NCBI GenBank assembly: GCA_029007985.1
Contig: JAQXIW010000022.1
Span: 1-64,000, forward strand
Source of the DNA: Oscillospiraceae bacterium
GTDB taxonomy: Bacteria; Bacillota; Clostridia; Oscillospirales; Ruminococcaceae
Reading direction: 5' to 3'
DNA: 64,000 nt
In this document: positions 55,062 through 63,729 of the stretch, one piece after another
Layout: each line of letters opens with the position of its first letter
Numbering within the stretch: position 1 is the stretch's first letter
Notes under the pieces: generated by a model
Told to the model about the DNA's origin: nothing
The model's input: the letters and a program-made list of their open reading frames with translations, nothing else
Database searches by the model: none
Program-made: the position numbers and the translations under genes

Positions 55062-55103
55062 TATGTAAGTATTGTTACATAATATTGTTATACATAATAT
55101 TTA
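55062..55103. repeat. AT-rich repeats upstream of MFS gene
   Basis: TATGTAA-N6-TTACATA forms an inverted repeat, and TTGTTACATAATATT recurs as TTGTTATACATAATATT at once after it. The stretch 55031-55159 is otherwise AT-rich with no reading frame. The pairing may be a regulator site but could be chance in AT-rich DNA. Confidence 0.4.
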
Positions 55104-55159
55104 GTAAATAAATGGATTTTCAATCGAAATTAAAAATACACTAATATCGTATAATTTTA

Positions 55160-55188
55160 TTGACATTAGGCTTATAAAGATATATAAT
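55160..55188 (+). promoter_or_regulatory. Consensus promoter of the MFS gene
   Basis: TTGACA (55160-55165), exactly 17 bp, TATAAT (55183-55188). Transcription should begin near 55195. Confidence 0.8.
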
Positions 55189-55190
55189 GA

Positions 55191-55207
55191 CTAAGTTAAT
55201 AACTTAG
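55191..55207. promoter_or_regulatory. Candidate operator at the MFS transcription start
   Basis: The palindrome CTAAGTTAATAACTTAG has two perfect 8-bp arms around a central A. It lies over the predicted start site, where a repressor would block initiation. The regulator is not identifiable. Confidence 0.6.
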
Positions 55208-55234
55208 GTTTATTTATTACGGAGGGAAATAAAA

Positions 55235-56536
55235 ATGGAAAATGAAAACAAAAACTCTCTCCTGAACATTCCTGCTTTCTGGATGAAGCAGCGTCAGGAC
55301 TGGAGAATTACTGTTTATCGTACATCAATGGAACGTCTTGCTTACAAGATGATTCTCCCGTATTTGTCATTGTTCATCATTTTGCTCGGTGCTACAAAGA
55401 CACAGTACGGTTACATCACATCTGCCGGTCTTATTGTAGGCGGCATTATGGGCCCGTTTATCGGTCAGTCTATTGACCGCTTTGGACCTAAAAAAGTTTA
55501 TCTTGTCGGTATTTATATCCTTATCGGCGGTTATTTGGCTTTCTCATGCGCCAAGGTTTGGCAGGTAGCGGCTCTCGGTCTGTTTATGCACTCCGTCGGC
55601 GGCGGTATTTCCGGTCAGTGCTGCGGTAACATTTGCGGCAACTGTCTTGAAAACTGCGACAGAGCCAAGGGTATGCTTATTTGCGAATCCCTTGCCGCAG
55701 GCCTTCTCGGTATGGTCGGCCCTATGATTTCCGGTTGGATTCTCGTAAATCTTATGGGTGTTGTCGGCAAACCGACAGACCCGAATCAGATCAGACCTCT
55801 GTTCTACGTCTGTACCGTTATCGCTATTCTTTCTTTGATTATGATTTACACAAAGATGTCATTTGCTTCTGTGGGCTCTTCACATTCAAAGAAAAAGACA
55901 AATGTTATCAAAGACGGTATCAAAATTCTAAAGGCTGATAAAAACTGTCGCAAGTGGGTTATCATCGGCGCCATCGGCGGTATGCCAATGTCACTTGTTA
56001 CACCTTATGTTTCACTCTTTGCAACGGAGGCAAAAGGCGCGTCTGCCGGCACACTTGCTCTTATGACATCCGCAACAGCTCTCACATCCGTTTTGCTCGG
56101 TTATGCTTTCGGTATCATCTCCGACAAATTCGGCAGAAAGCCAATTTTGTTCGTAACAATAGGTCTTTACATTGCCGGTATATCTCTTCTTCTTATTACA
56201 AAGAACCCTACAATGCTTATTCTTGTAGGTATTCTTCAGGGCTTCCAGGAAATCGGCGCCACACTTTCCGCATCTATCGGTCAGGAAATCATCACAGACG
56301 AGCTCCGCGGTCGCTTTATGGGTATCACCCGTTTGACAACGGCATTCTGTTCGGCTATCCTTGCTGCACTTTCAGGTAACATTTGGGACAAGATCGGTCC
56401 TCAGTGGGTTTTCATCATTTACATCGTATGCGAAATCTGCATCCGTGTTCCGCTTCTTATGTCTATGCCTGATACACTTCACTACGAAATCGACAGAGCC
56501 AAATTTGACGCTATCGACGCAGAGCTTGAAGGCTGA
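55235..56536 (+). CDS. MFS transporter with a cysteine cluster
   Basis: Major facilitator protein of 433 residues with 12 hydrophobic helices and the MFS loop motif DRFGPKK near 81-87, repeated as ISDKFGRKPILF in the second half. The substrate is unknown. Unusually, the fourth helix region reads GQCCGNICGNCLENCDRAKG, with cysteines at about 129, 130, 134, 137 and 141. A consensus promoter and operator precede it, and a GGAGG site lies before the ATG. Codons ending in T or C seem more frequent than in neighbours, suggesting strong expression. Confidence 0.88.
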   Translation: MENENKNSLLNIPAFWMKQRQDWRITVYRTSMERLAYKMILPYLSLFIILLGATKTQYGYITSAGLIVGGIMGPFIGQSIDRFGPKKVYLVGIYILIGGYLAFSCAKVWQVAALGLFMHSVGGGISGQCCGNICGNCLENCDRAKGMLICESLAAGLLGMVGPMISGWILVNLMGVVGKPTDPNQIRPLFYVCTVIAILSLIMIYTKMSFASVGSSHSKKKTNVIKDGIKILKADKNCRKWVIIGAIGGMPMSLVTPYVSLFATEAKGASAGTLALMTSATALTSVLLGYAFGIISDKFGRKPILFVTIGLYIAGISLLLITKNPTMLILVGILQGFQEIGATLSASIGQEIITDELRGRFMGITRLTTAFCSAILAALSGNIWDKIGPQWVFIIYIVCEICIRVPLLMSMPDTLHYEIDRAKFDAIDAELEG

Positions 56537-56548
56537 TATTAACAGTAT

Positions 56549-56576
56549 AAAGTCCGCTTTTCGCGGACTTTTATTT
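56549..56576 (+). terminator. MFS gene terminator
   Basis: Perfect 9-bp stem AAAGTCCGC / GCGGACTTT followed by TATTTT. The 56577-56759 gap after it is AT-rich with TATAAT-like words near 56722 that may be the promoter of the next run. Confidence 0.85.
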
Positions 56577-56759
56577 TGCCGTTAATTATGTTAAACTGTA
56601 AGAAGAAAACGAATGTTTTTTGAATATTTCTGCCGTAAGACTGCGGTGAACATAGCATATAACGATATAATTTTTCGCAAAGAACGGCAATATTTTTTCT
56701 TTATTTATCGGTTTTTATGTTATATAATAATATATTATATCCACAACAGAGGTGCGAGT

Positions 56760-57467
56760 ATGTCCTATAATTGTATATTGCTTGATTTTGACGAAACTTT
56801 GGTTTCTTTTTCACAGAGTGAACACGAGTGTATTGCAAAATTATATAACAAGTACAGTATACCGAGTACAGAAGAGAATATACGGTATTATCACACAATC
56901 AATGAAGAATGTTGGAGCGAATACGAAAAAGGCAATCTCAAGAAAAAAGATTTGCACAAAAAGCGCTTTCAAAAAGTCATTGATAAATTCGGTATAAAAG
57001 GTGTGTCGGGCGAGGCTTTGAACAGGGAGTACGAACACTATTTAAAATTCAGCGCCCATGTAATTGACGGAGCAATCGAGTTTTTACAGGATATTGAGGA
57101 TTACGCCACCGTTGCCATTGTGACAAACGGCGACGAAGAGACGCAGCAAAACAGGCTGAGATTGTCCGGCATCATCGAATATGTCGACGGCGTGTTTACA
57201 TCCGATTCGGTCGGATACAACAAACCCGACAAGAGAATTTACACGACAACGCTTAAAAAACTCGGGGTAGAGAACACAAAAAGCGTACTCGTTGTAGGCG
57301 ACAGCCTGTATTCCGATATCAAGGGCGGAATCAACGCCGGGTTGGATACCTGCTGGGTGAATTTCAACGACAAAGAAAACACGACCGACATAAAGCCTAA
57401 GTATACCGTCCGCGATTATACCGAGCTCAAAAGAATTATTCTCGGAGATAAATGGGAGGAAAAATAA
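56760..57467 (+). CDS. HAD hydrolase, YjjG/YfnB-type noncanonical nucleotidase
   Basis: Cytoplasmic phosphatase of 235 residues. Motif I is LLDFDETLVSF near 7-17, motif II VAIVTNGDEETQ near 117-128, motif III Lys in GYNKPDKRIY near 151-160 and motif IV VVGDSLYSDIKGG near 178-190. The cap is helical, as in YjjG, which removes phosphate from pyrimidine nucleotides, including damaged ones. I use the ATG at 56760 with AGAGGTG; an upstream ATG would add a hydrophobic leader from AT-rich non-coding DNA. The hydrolase gene follows with no gap. Confidence 0.87.
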   Translation: MSYNCILLDFDETLVSFSQSEHECIAKLYNKYSIPSTEENIRYYHTINEECWSEYEKGNLKKKDLHKKRFQKVIDKFGIKGVSGEALNREYEHYLKFSAHVIDGAIEFLQDIEDYATVAIVTNGDEETQQNRLRLSGIIEYVDGVFTSDSVGYNKPDKRIYTTTLKKLGVENTKSVLVVGDSLYSDIKGGINAGLDTCWVNFNDKENTTDIKPKYTVRDYTELKRIILGDKWEEK

Positions 57468-58403
57468 ATGAGTATTGTAAAGACGGAATTTTCATTTTTA
57501 TCTTCAAACGGAACAAATACGATCGGCGGCATAAAGATATACAACAGCGAGGTTACGCCGAAGGCGACATTTGTTATATCTCACGGCATGGTGGAGCATT
57601 ATGAAAGATATATTGACTTTATGACCTACCTTGCCAACATGGGCTTTGTGACCTATTGCCACGACCATCTCGGCCACAAGCACAGCGTACAGACGACGGA
57701 CGATTTGGGCTATATGGCGGCAGAATACGGATATACTTATGTGCTGAAAGACTTGCTGCACACGCGGGAAACTGCTAAATCCGAGTACCCGGATTTGAAG
57801 CTTTTCCTTTTCGGACATTCCATGGGCTCTTTCTACGCCAGAGTGTTTATATCTAAATTTCCGGGCATAGCCGATGGGGCAATCATTTCCGGCACAGGCT
57901 ACTCAAACAGCGCAGCCGGCTTGGGACTAAGTCTGAACAAAGTTTTGACAAAACTAAAAGGTGACAGATACCGCTCGCCTATGTTCAAAAATTTGGTCTT
58001 GGGCTCATTTAATAAAAAGATTAAAAACCCGAAAACCGAAAACGATTGGCTGACAAGGGATGAGAGCGTTGTTGAAAAATACAATGCCGATGAATTCTGT
58101 ACGTTTAATTTCACTCTTTCGGGCTATAAGGATTTGCTGACTGTAAATGGCCTCAGCAACGAAAAAGAGACATTTGAAAACACACCGGATATGCCGATTT
58201 TTATATTCTCCGGCTCTATGGACCCGGTCGGCGACTACGGAACGGGCGTTTACAAAGTGTTTGAAGCTTACAAATCCACCGGTCACAACAATGTTCGGAT
58301 TAAGCTGTACGACGGCGGCAGACACGAGATGCTAAACGAAATCAACAGGTGCGAAGTTTATAACGATATTTACAATTGGTGCAAAAAAGTTCTGGAGGCA
58401 TAA
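57468..58403 (+). CDS. Alpha/beta hydrolase, lysophospholipase-like (Hydrolase_4)
   Basis: Cytoplasmic hydrolase of 311 residues. The nucleophile elbow is FGHSMGSF near 111-118, the oxyanion region is FVISHGMVEHYERY near 36-49, the Asp is in FSGSMDPVGDYG near 247-258 and the His in GGRHEMLNE near 286-294. This is the monoacylglycerol lipase/serine aminopeptidase S33-like branch. GGAGG precedes the ATG. Its stop codon overlaps the start of the adenine deaminase gene. Confidence 0.85.
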   Translation: MSIVKTEFSFLSSNGTNTIGGIKIYNSEVTPKATFVISHGMVEHYERYIDFMTYLANMGFVTYCHDHLGHKHSVQTTDDLGYMAAEYGYTYVLKDLLHTRETAKSEYPDLKLFLFGHSMGSFYARVFISKFPGIADGAIISGTGYSNSAAGLGLSLNKVLTKLKGDRYRSPMFKNLVLGSFNKKIKNPKTENDWLTRDESVVEKYNADEFCTFNFTLSGYKDLLTVNGLSNEKETFENTPDMPIFIFSGSMDPVGDYGTGVYKVFEAYKSTGHNNVRIKLYDGGRHEMLNEINRCEVYNDIYNWCKKVLEA

Positions 58404-60121
58404 TGTTCAAAGCAGACACATTATACTTTAACGGGTATATTTATTTTACAGCGTTCAAAAAGTTTGTTTACGGATATTTTTCGGTAAAAGGGGACAGGAT
58501 TTTACATTTGGGAGCAGGCGAAGTGCCTGATGATGTAAAATATGAAAACAAAACGGACTTGGGCGGCAAATATGTCATCCCGGGGCTGATAGATTGTCAT
58601 ATGCACATTGAGAGCAGTATGATAACCCCGAAAACCTTTGCAAGAGTCATGGTCGAAAATGGCGTAACTACCGTAGTCAGCGAGCCGCATGAAATCGCAA
58701 ATGTTAAAGGACTGTCGGGAGTTCTTGCGATGATAGAGGCCGGCAGAGGCGCGGACATGGATATATTTTACGCCATTCCGAGCTCTGTTCCGTCCACCGA
58801 CGCAGAGCACGAAACCACCGGTGACATTATAGATCTTGATGCCGTAAAAGAACTGATAAAGCATAAAGAAGTGATCTGTCTTGGGGAGGTCATGAACACA
58901 AACGGAGTGCTTAACAATCCGCGGGACAGACAGCTTGAATTTGTAAATTATCTCAAAGAAAACCGCCCGGATATGCCGCTTGAGGGACATGTGCCGAGAA
59001 TCAGCGGCACGGACTTGAATCATTATGTCTATACGGGCATAAATTCCGACCACACCGACCACGGCTACGATGAATTTATGCACAGAATGATGAACGGCGT
59101 ATTTTATCAAATACAGTACATCACCGCAAAAGAGGAAATAGCAAAGGCGATAGAAGAATACAGCCTGTACGAAAATGTAGCCATTGTGACTGACGACACT
59201 CCGCCGTCCACACTTATGGAAAAAGGACATCTCAACCGAGTAATAATGTATATGACCGAGCTGGGAATGAAGTTTGAAAACGCCCTGTACTGCGCCACGG
59301 CTACCCCGGCAAAGCGAATGCACCTATATGACCGAGGTCGGCTCACGCCGGGTATGCTCGCGGATTTCTGCATATTGGAAAACACAGACGGCATAAAACC
59401 GCTTCAGACCTATAAAAACGGCAAAATAGTGTATGACCGTGCGGAAGTCAATTCCTATGCCGATTGCAAGGGCGCGTTCCCAAAAGATTTTTACGAGACA
59501 ATGAAGCTCGGTAAATTGAGCGAGAGTGACTTTGATTTTAAGGAGGATAAGCCGAACGGTACATACACCGTAAACGGTTTGCAAACCGTGTATGAATCCA
59601 CACGCACGCCGAAATTTTCTCAAAAAGCGGAAATAATAAACGGCATTGTTGCTTTGCCGGAAGGCACAAATAAACTTTTTGTGTTTGAAAGACACGGAAA
59701 AAACGGAAATGTCAAGGCGGCTTTGGCGGGCGGCAAATGCGTTGTCAAGGGCGGCGCCGTGGCTACAAGCTATGCCCACGACCACCACAATCTCGTCGTC
59801 TTGGGCGACAACAACAGGGATATGGCTGTTGCCGCAAATACCGTGATAGACAACCGAGGCGGTTTCTGTGTTGTCTCGGGCGGCAAAGTCATCGCTCAAT
59901 GCCGGCTTGAAGTGTGCGGACTTATGAGCGAACGCAGTCCGTTGGAGGTGGCAAAAGATATTGAGGCCGTCGAGGAAGCAATGCGCTCTATCGGGTACGA
60001 AAGCTATGACCCTATCATGAGCATAGGCACAATGTGTCTGCCGGTTTCTATGGAGTGCAAGCTGACGGATATGGGGCTTTTTGATGTCCCTAATTCAAAA
60101 TTCATACCGATTGTTGAATAA
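58403..60121 (+). CDS. Adenine deaminase-family amidohydrolase (divergent)
   Basis: Relative of bacterial Ade, which deaminates adenine to hypoxanthine. The 572-residue protein has LIDCHMHIESSM near 60-71 and SEPHEIANVKGLSG near 91-104 as the expected metal ligands, and a C-terminal Adenine_deam_C domain with YAHDHHNLVVLGDNNRDMAVA. But two usual Ade motifs differ: SDHE becomes SDHTDH at 215-220, and TDDxHPDDL becomes TDDTPPSTL near 263. GGAGG lies before the ATG at 58403, and the start overlaps the hydrolase stop (TAATG). The altered sites leave the substrate open. Confidence 0.82.
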   Translation: MFKADTLYFNGYIYFTAFKKFVYGYFSVKGDRILHLGAGEVPDDVKYENKTDLGGKYVIPGLIDCHMHIESSMITPKTFARVMVENGVTTVVSEPHEIANVKGLSGVLAMIEAGRGADMDIFYAIPSSVPSTDAEHETTGDIIDLDAVKELIKHKEVICLGEVMNTNGVLNNPRDRQLEFVNYLKENRPDMPLEGHVPRISGTDLNHYVYTGINSDHTDHGYDEFMHRMMNGVFYQIQYITAKEEIAKAIEEYSLYENVAIVTDDTPPSTLMEKGHLNRVIMYMTELGMKFENALYCATATPAKRMHLYDRGRLTPGMLADFCILENTDGIKPLQTYKNGKIVYDRAEVNSYADCKGAFPKDFYETMKLGKLSESDFDFKEDKPNGTYTVNGLQTVYESTRTPKFSQKAEIINGIVALPEGTNKLFVFERHGKNGNVKAALAGGKCVVKGGAVATSYAHDHHNLVVLGDNNRDMAVAANTVIDNRGGFCVVSGGKVIAQCRLEVCGLMSERSPLEVAKDIEAVEEAMRSIGYESYDPIMSIGTMCLPVSMECKLTDMGLFDVPNSKFIPIVE

Positions 60122-60123
60122 TT

Positions 60124-60600
60124 ATGAAAGAACAAAAAACAATAGTAGAAAAATTACTTGACCAAAAGAAAATCAAACATCAAAGCTATACTTTTGATGT
60201 GAGCGAGGCCGTAGACGGCGTGACGGCTGCAAATATGATAAACAAACCTGCCGAGCAGGTGTTCAAAACTCTTGTAACAGTGGGCAACAAAGGCAACTGC
60301 GTCTTTGTTGTACCGGTGGCAGAGGAACTGGATTTGAAAAAACGGGCAAAAGCCAGCGGTCAGAAATATGTGGAAATGATAAAGCAAAAAGACCTTTTGC
60401 GGCTGACGGGTTATGTTCACGGCGGCTGCAGTCCTATTGCGATGAAAAAGCTTTTCCCGACATATTTACATTCCTCTTGCAAGAATTTTGACACAATAAT
60501 TTTTTCCGCCGGCAGAATAGGCAAACAGGTGGAAATGTCGCCGGGGGATTTGGTCAAGTTGACAAATGCAAAAATTGAAGACATTATAAAGGAACACTGA
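60124..60600 (+). CDS. ybaK: Cys-tRNA(Pro)/Cys-tRNA(Cys) deacylase YbaK
   Basis: Trans-editing enzyme of 158 residues that clears mischarged Cys-tRNA-Pro. The YbaK/EbsC fold is seen in VEKLLDQKKIKHQSYTFD, the AEQVFKTLVTVG block with the active Lys near 46, and TGYVHGGCSPIAMKK near 95-109, which carries the YbaK-specific GGxSP motif. It sits 2 bp after the deaminase and overlaps the ABC-F gene by one base. Confidence 0.9.
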   Translation: MKEQKTIVEKLLDQKKIKHQSYTFDVSEAVDGVTAANMINKPAEQVFKTLVTVGNKGNCVFVVPVAEELDLKKRAKASGQKYVEMIKQKDLLRLTGYVHGGCSPIAMKKLFPTYLHSSCKNFDTIIFSAGRIGKQVEMSPGDLVKLTNAKIEDIIKEH

Positions 60601-62486
60601 TGCTTATAACACTTGAAAATGTCGGCAAAAGCTACGGTGTTGACATCATTTTACAAAGCATTAACGCCACGGTAAACGCCGGCGACAGAATAGGCGTCAT
60701 AGGCGAAAACGGACGGGGCAAGACCACTCTGCTGAACATGCTCATGGGCGTGTATGAAAATGATGAAGGCACCATTATTTTTGACGACAACGCAACCGTA
60801 GGCTATCTCAAACAGATGGACGGTTTAGATTTATCTAACACGGTCTATCGGGAAATGCAGACGGTTTACAAACCGGTATACGATGCGATTCGGCGGTGCA
60901 ACGAAATCGAAAAACAGCTGGCAATCACCCCGGACGATAAGGACTTGATAGAACGACATCACAGTTTACAAAATATCATATATTCAAAAGACGGATACAA
61001 TTCCGATTTCATGATTAAAAAGATGCTCAACGGCATGGGATTTTCGGAAGAGGAATATCAAAAAGAAGTCAAATTTCTGTCGGGCGGCGAGAGAACAAGA
61101 CTTAATCTGGCAAAACTTCTGCTTGAAAACCCGGATATTTTGATTTTGGACGAGCCGACAAACCATTTGGATTTTGACACTCTCGCCTGGCTTGAAGACT
61201 ATCTTTTGACATATAAAGGTGCGATTATCGCCGTATCCCACGACAGATTTTTCCTTGATAAAATCTCTATGAAGATATGGGAGATCGAGGACACCTATCT
61301 TACCGAATACAAAGGCAATTACAGCGCATACGATGTTCAAAAACAGGAAAAACTCGCTTTACAGGCCAAACAATACCAAGCCGATATGGAAAAGGCGGCA
61401 AAACTGCAGGACTACATCGACAGAAACTTAGTGCGTGCGTCTACGACAAAAATGGCGCAGTCCCGCCGCAAGCAGCTTGAAAAAATGGAAATCACCCAAA
61501 AGCCGAAGCCGCCGAGGGTGCCGCTGAATTTCAAATTTGAATTTGATATAAGACCGTATGATGAATTGCTTGTGCTGGACAGGCTGACGGTCGTCGCCGG
61601 CGGCAGAGAGCTTATAAACAACCTGTCGCTGACTGTGCACAGGGGAGAAAGGCTTATTATAGCCGGCTCAAACGGCACCGGGAAAACCACCCTTATAAAT
61701 ACAATAACCGGTAAAATTCCGCCTAAAAGCGGCATGATAAAACTCGGACAAGGGGCTGTTCCGGCTGTTTTTGACCAGCATATTACCGTGGGAAATTCCA
61801 CCGTAATTGATTCGATATGGGCGAAAAGGCCGAAGTGGACGCAGCTTGAAGTCCGCAATTATTTGGCAAAATTCGGTTACAGAGGCGAAGACGTATTCAA
61901 AGAATGTTTTTCGCTGTCCGGCGGTGAGAGGGCAAGGCTTCGTTTTTGCGAAATGAGCCTTGACAGAGCAAACATCATGTTTTTGGACGAGCCCACCAAC
62001 CATCTTGACATATATATGAGACGGGCGGTCACAAACGCGCTGTCAAAGTTTGAGGGCGCTATTATCGTTGTTACCCACGACAGATACCTTATGCAGCAGC
62101 TGAATTGCCCTATAATGAATATTGAGCACGGTGAAGGCGTATTTTATCGGTCTTTTGAGGATTTTCTTGCACATCACAAATCCGACGGATTTAATTCCAA
62201 AGCCACAAACGGCAATGCGGAAGTAAAAACAGAAAAAGTTTCTCAAAACCAAAAACGGCAAAGAAGGCAGGCTGCTTTTGACAGACAGAGACTGCGAGAG
62301 TGCGAGAGAGACATTGACGCTCTGCAAGCCGAAATAGACGGCTACAACGCAGATATGCAAAATCCGGAAATCACCACAAATCCGCAGAAAATGCGGGAAT
62401 TGTGGAGCAAAATGGAAAAGGCAAATAATAAAATGGACCGGCTGTTTGAAGAGTGGTCTGTTTTAAGTGAAAAATTGGAAAATTGA
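60600..62486 (+). CDS. ABC-F family ATPase
   Basis: Ribosome-associated ATPase of 628 residues with two nucleotide-binding domains and no membrane segments. NBD1: GENGRGKTT near 36-44 and FLSGGERTRLNLAKLLL near 159-175. The interdomain arm is around 240-300 with a charged linker. NBD2: GSNGTGKTT near 357-365 and SLSGGERARLRF near 438-449. A C-terminal coiled coil of charged residues (about 555-625) follows, as in YdiF/Uup. Such proteins aid stalled ribosomes; a resistance role is possible but not shown. Confidence 0.92.
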   Translation: MLITLENVGKSYGVDIILQSINATVNAGDRIGVIGENGRGKTTLLNMLMGVYENDEGTIIFDDNATVGYLKQMDGLDLSNTVYREMQTVYKPVYDAIRRCNEIEKQLAITPDDKDLIERHHSLQNIIYSKDGYNSDFMIKKMLNGMGFSEEEYQKEVKFLSGGERTRLNLAKLLLENPDILILDEPTNHLDFDTLAWLEDYLLTYKGAIIAVSHDRFFLDKISMKIWEIEDTYLTEYKGNYSAYDVQKQEKLALQAKQYQADMEKAAKLQDYIDRNLVRASTTKMAQSRRKQLEKMEITQKPKPPRVPLNFKFEFDIRPYDELLVLDRLTVVAGGRELINNLSLTVHRGERLIIAGSNGTGKTTLINTITGKIPPKSGMIKLGQGAVPAVFDQHITVGNSTVIDSIWAKRPKWTQLEVRNYLAKFGYRGEDVFKECFSLSGGERARLRFCEMSLDRANIMFLDEPTNHLDIYMRRAVTNALSKFEGAIIVVTHDRYLMQQLNCPIMNIEHGEGVFYRSFEDFLAHHKSDGFNSKATNGNAEVKTEKVSQNQKRQRRQAAFDRQRLRECERDIDALQAEIDGYNADMQNPEITTNPQKMRELWSKMEKANNKMDRLFEEWSVLSEKLEN

Positions 62487-62493
62487 GGGGTAT

Positions 62494-63648
62494 ATGGAAA
62501 TGGCACAAAAATTTTTGGCAAAAAAATACCAAGGCGACTTGGGAGACGACGCTTTCGGCGGCAGCCGGGTGGAATGGGACGATATCATTTATCTGAATAT
62601 CGGCGACCCGGATATCAACACGCCGAAAATATGTCTTGACGAGGCGTTCAAGGACGCCTACGCCGGACACACAAAGTACACGGACACAAGAGGTTACCCG
62701 GAATTGAGACGGGAAATACAGAAATTCTATGCCGATAGATACAATATGAAGCTTGACGACAGCGAAATTTGCGTTACTGCCTCCGGTCAATTTGGCATGT
62801 ACTGCACTTGCCAAGCTGTTCTTGACGAGGGCGACGAGGTGCTTATTCTTGAGCCGTACTTTATGCCTTATACTTCCGCAATAGAAATGGCGGGCGGTGT
62901 GCCTGTGTTTGTCGCCACAAAATTCGAGGAGGGCTTTTCGGTAAATGTGGACAGACTCAAACGGGCTGTCACCGATAAGACAAAGGCCGTTATCGTAAAT
63001 AACCCTAACAATCCTACCGGCGCGGCATATTCCTATGAAACTCTCTGTCGGATTGCGGATTTTGCAAAAGAGTATGATTTGTTGGTCATTGCGGACGATA
63101 TTTACACTTCCTTTGATTACACCAAAAAGTTCATTCCGATTGCGTCTCTGCCGGGAATGTTTGAAAGAACGGTGACGGTTAATTCCGCGTCAAAGAATTT
63201 TGTTATGACGGGTATGAGAATTGGCAATGTGGTAGCCGAGGCCGATATCATCGACGCCGTGAGAACGGTAGTAGAGGCGACAACTTATTCGGCACCGGCA
63301 ATTTCACAGAGAGCCGCAATTCACGCATTCAGACATTTTGACAAATTTGAAGAGGAAGTATCCGGAATTTTCAAAGAGAGAGTGGATTACGCCTATGAAA
63401 GATTGTCAAAAATGCCTTTCATAGATGTGCTGCCGGTAAACGGAACATTCTATATTTTCCCGTCGGTAGAAAAATCGGGAATGGACGGATATGAATTTTC
63501 AAAAAAGCTGTTTGATGAATGTCACATCAAGGTCATACCGGGCGGAGTTTTCGGACCGAGCGGTGTAAACCATTTCAGGATTTCATGCACGGTAAGTATG
63601 GAACAACTCAAAGAAGCCTTTGACAGAATGGAAAAAATGAAATTTTAA
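62494..63648 (+). CDS. PLP-dependent aminotransferase, class I/II
   Basis: Fold type I aminotransferase of about 384 residues. The cofactor Lys is in VNSASKNFVMTGMRIGNVV near 233-251; NNPNNPTGAAYS near 169-180 and VIADDIYTSFDYTK near 201-214 are the usual substrate and PLP contacts. An early GDPDINTP loop lies near 37-44. The amino donor and product are not fixed by sequence; aspartate or aromatic-type aminotransferases are closest. I take the ATG at 62494 with GAGGGG; an ATG at 62500 is also possible. The start is 7 bp after the ABC-F stop. Confidence 0.88.
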   Translation: MEMAQKFLAKKYQGDLGDDAFGGSRVEWDDIIYLNIGDPDINTPKICLDEAFKDAYAGHTKYTDTRGYPELRREIQKFYADRYNMKLDDSEICVTASGQFGMYCTCQAVLDEGDEVLILEPYFMPYTSAIEMAGGVPVFVATKFEEGFSVNVDRLKRAVTDKTKAVIVNNPNNPTGAAYSYETLCRIADFAKEYDLLVIADDIYTSFDYTKKFIPIASLPGMFERTVTVNSASKNFVMTGMRIGNVVAEADIIDAVRTVVEATTYSAPAISQRAAIHAFRHFDKFEEEVSGIFKERVDYAYERLSKMPFIDVLPVNGTFYIFPSVEKSGMDGYEFSKKLFDECHIKVIPGGVFGPSGVNHFRISCTVSMEQLKEAFDRMEKMKF

Positions 63649-63656
63649 CAAAAAAG

Positions 63657-63688
63657 CCGGTCCGATTATGCGGGCCGGTAATTTTCTT
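63657..63688 (+). terminator. Aminotransferase gene terminator
   Basis: Stem CCGGTCC / GGGCCGG with one G-T pair, then TAATTTTC. Confidence 0.65.
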
Positions 63689-63709
63689 GAACCTTATTTA
63701 TAAAAGAAT

Positions 63710-63729
63710 AAGAGGCAATACAGCCTCTT
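63710..63729 (-). terminator. Terminator of the DtxR-family gene
   Basis: Perfect 7-bp stem AAGAGGC / GCCTCTT. It overlaps the stop codon of the minus-strand gene and is followed there by ATTCTTTTAT. Confidence 0.65.

Noticed and set aside
58502-59323. A 273-codon minus-strand frame inside the adenine deaminase gene
   Set aside because: Shadow of the plus-strand gene, with a low-complexity product rich in His, Cys, Tyr and Phe.
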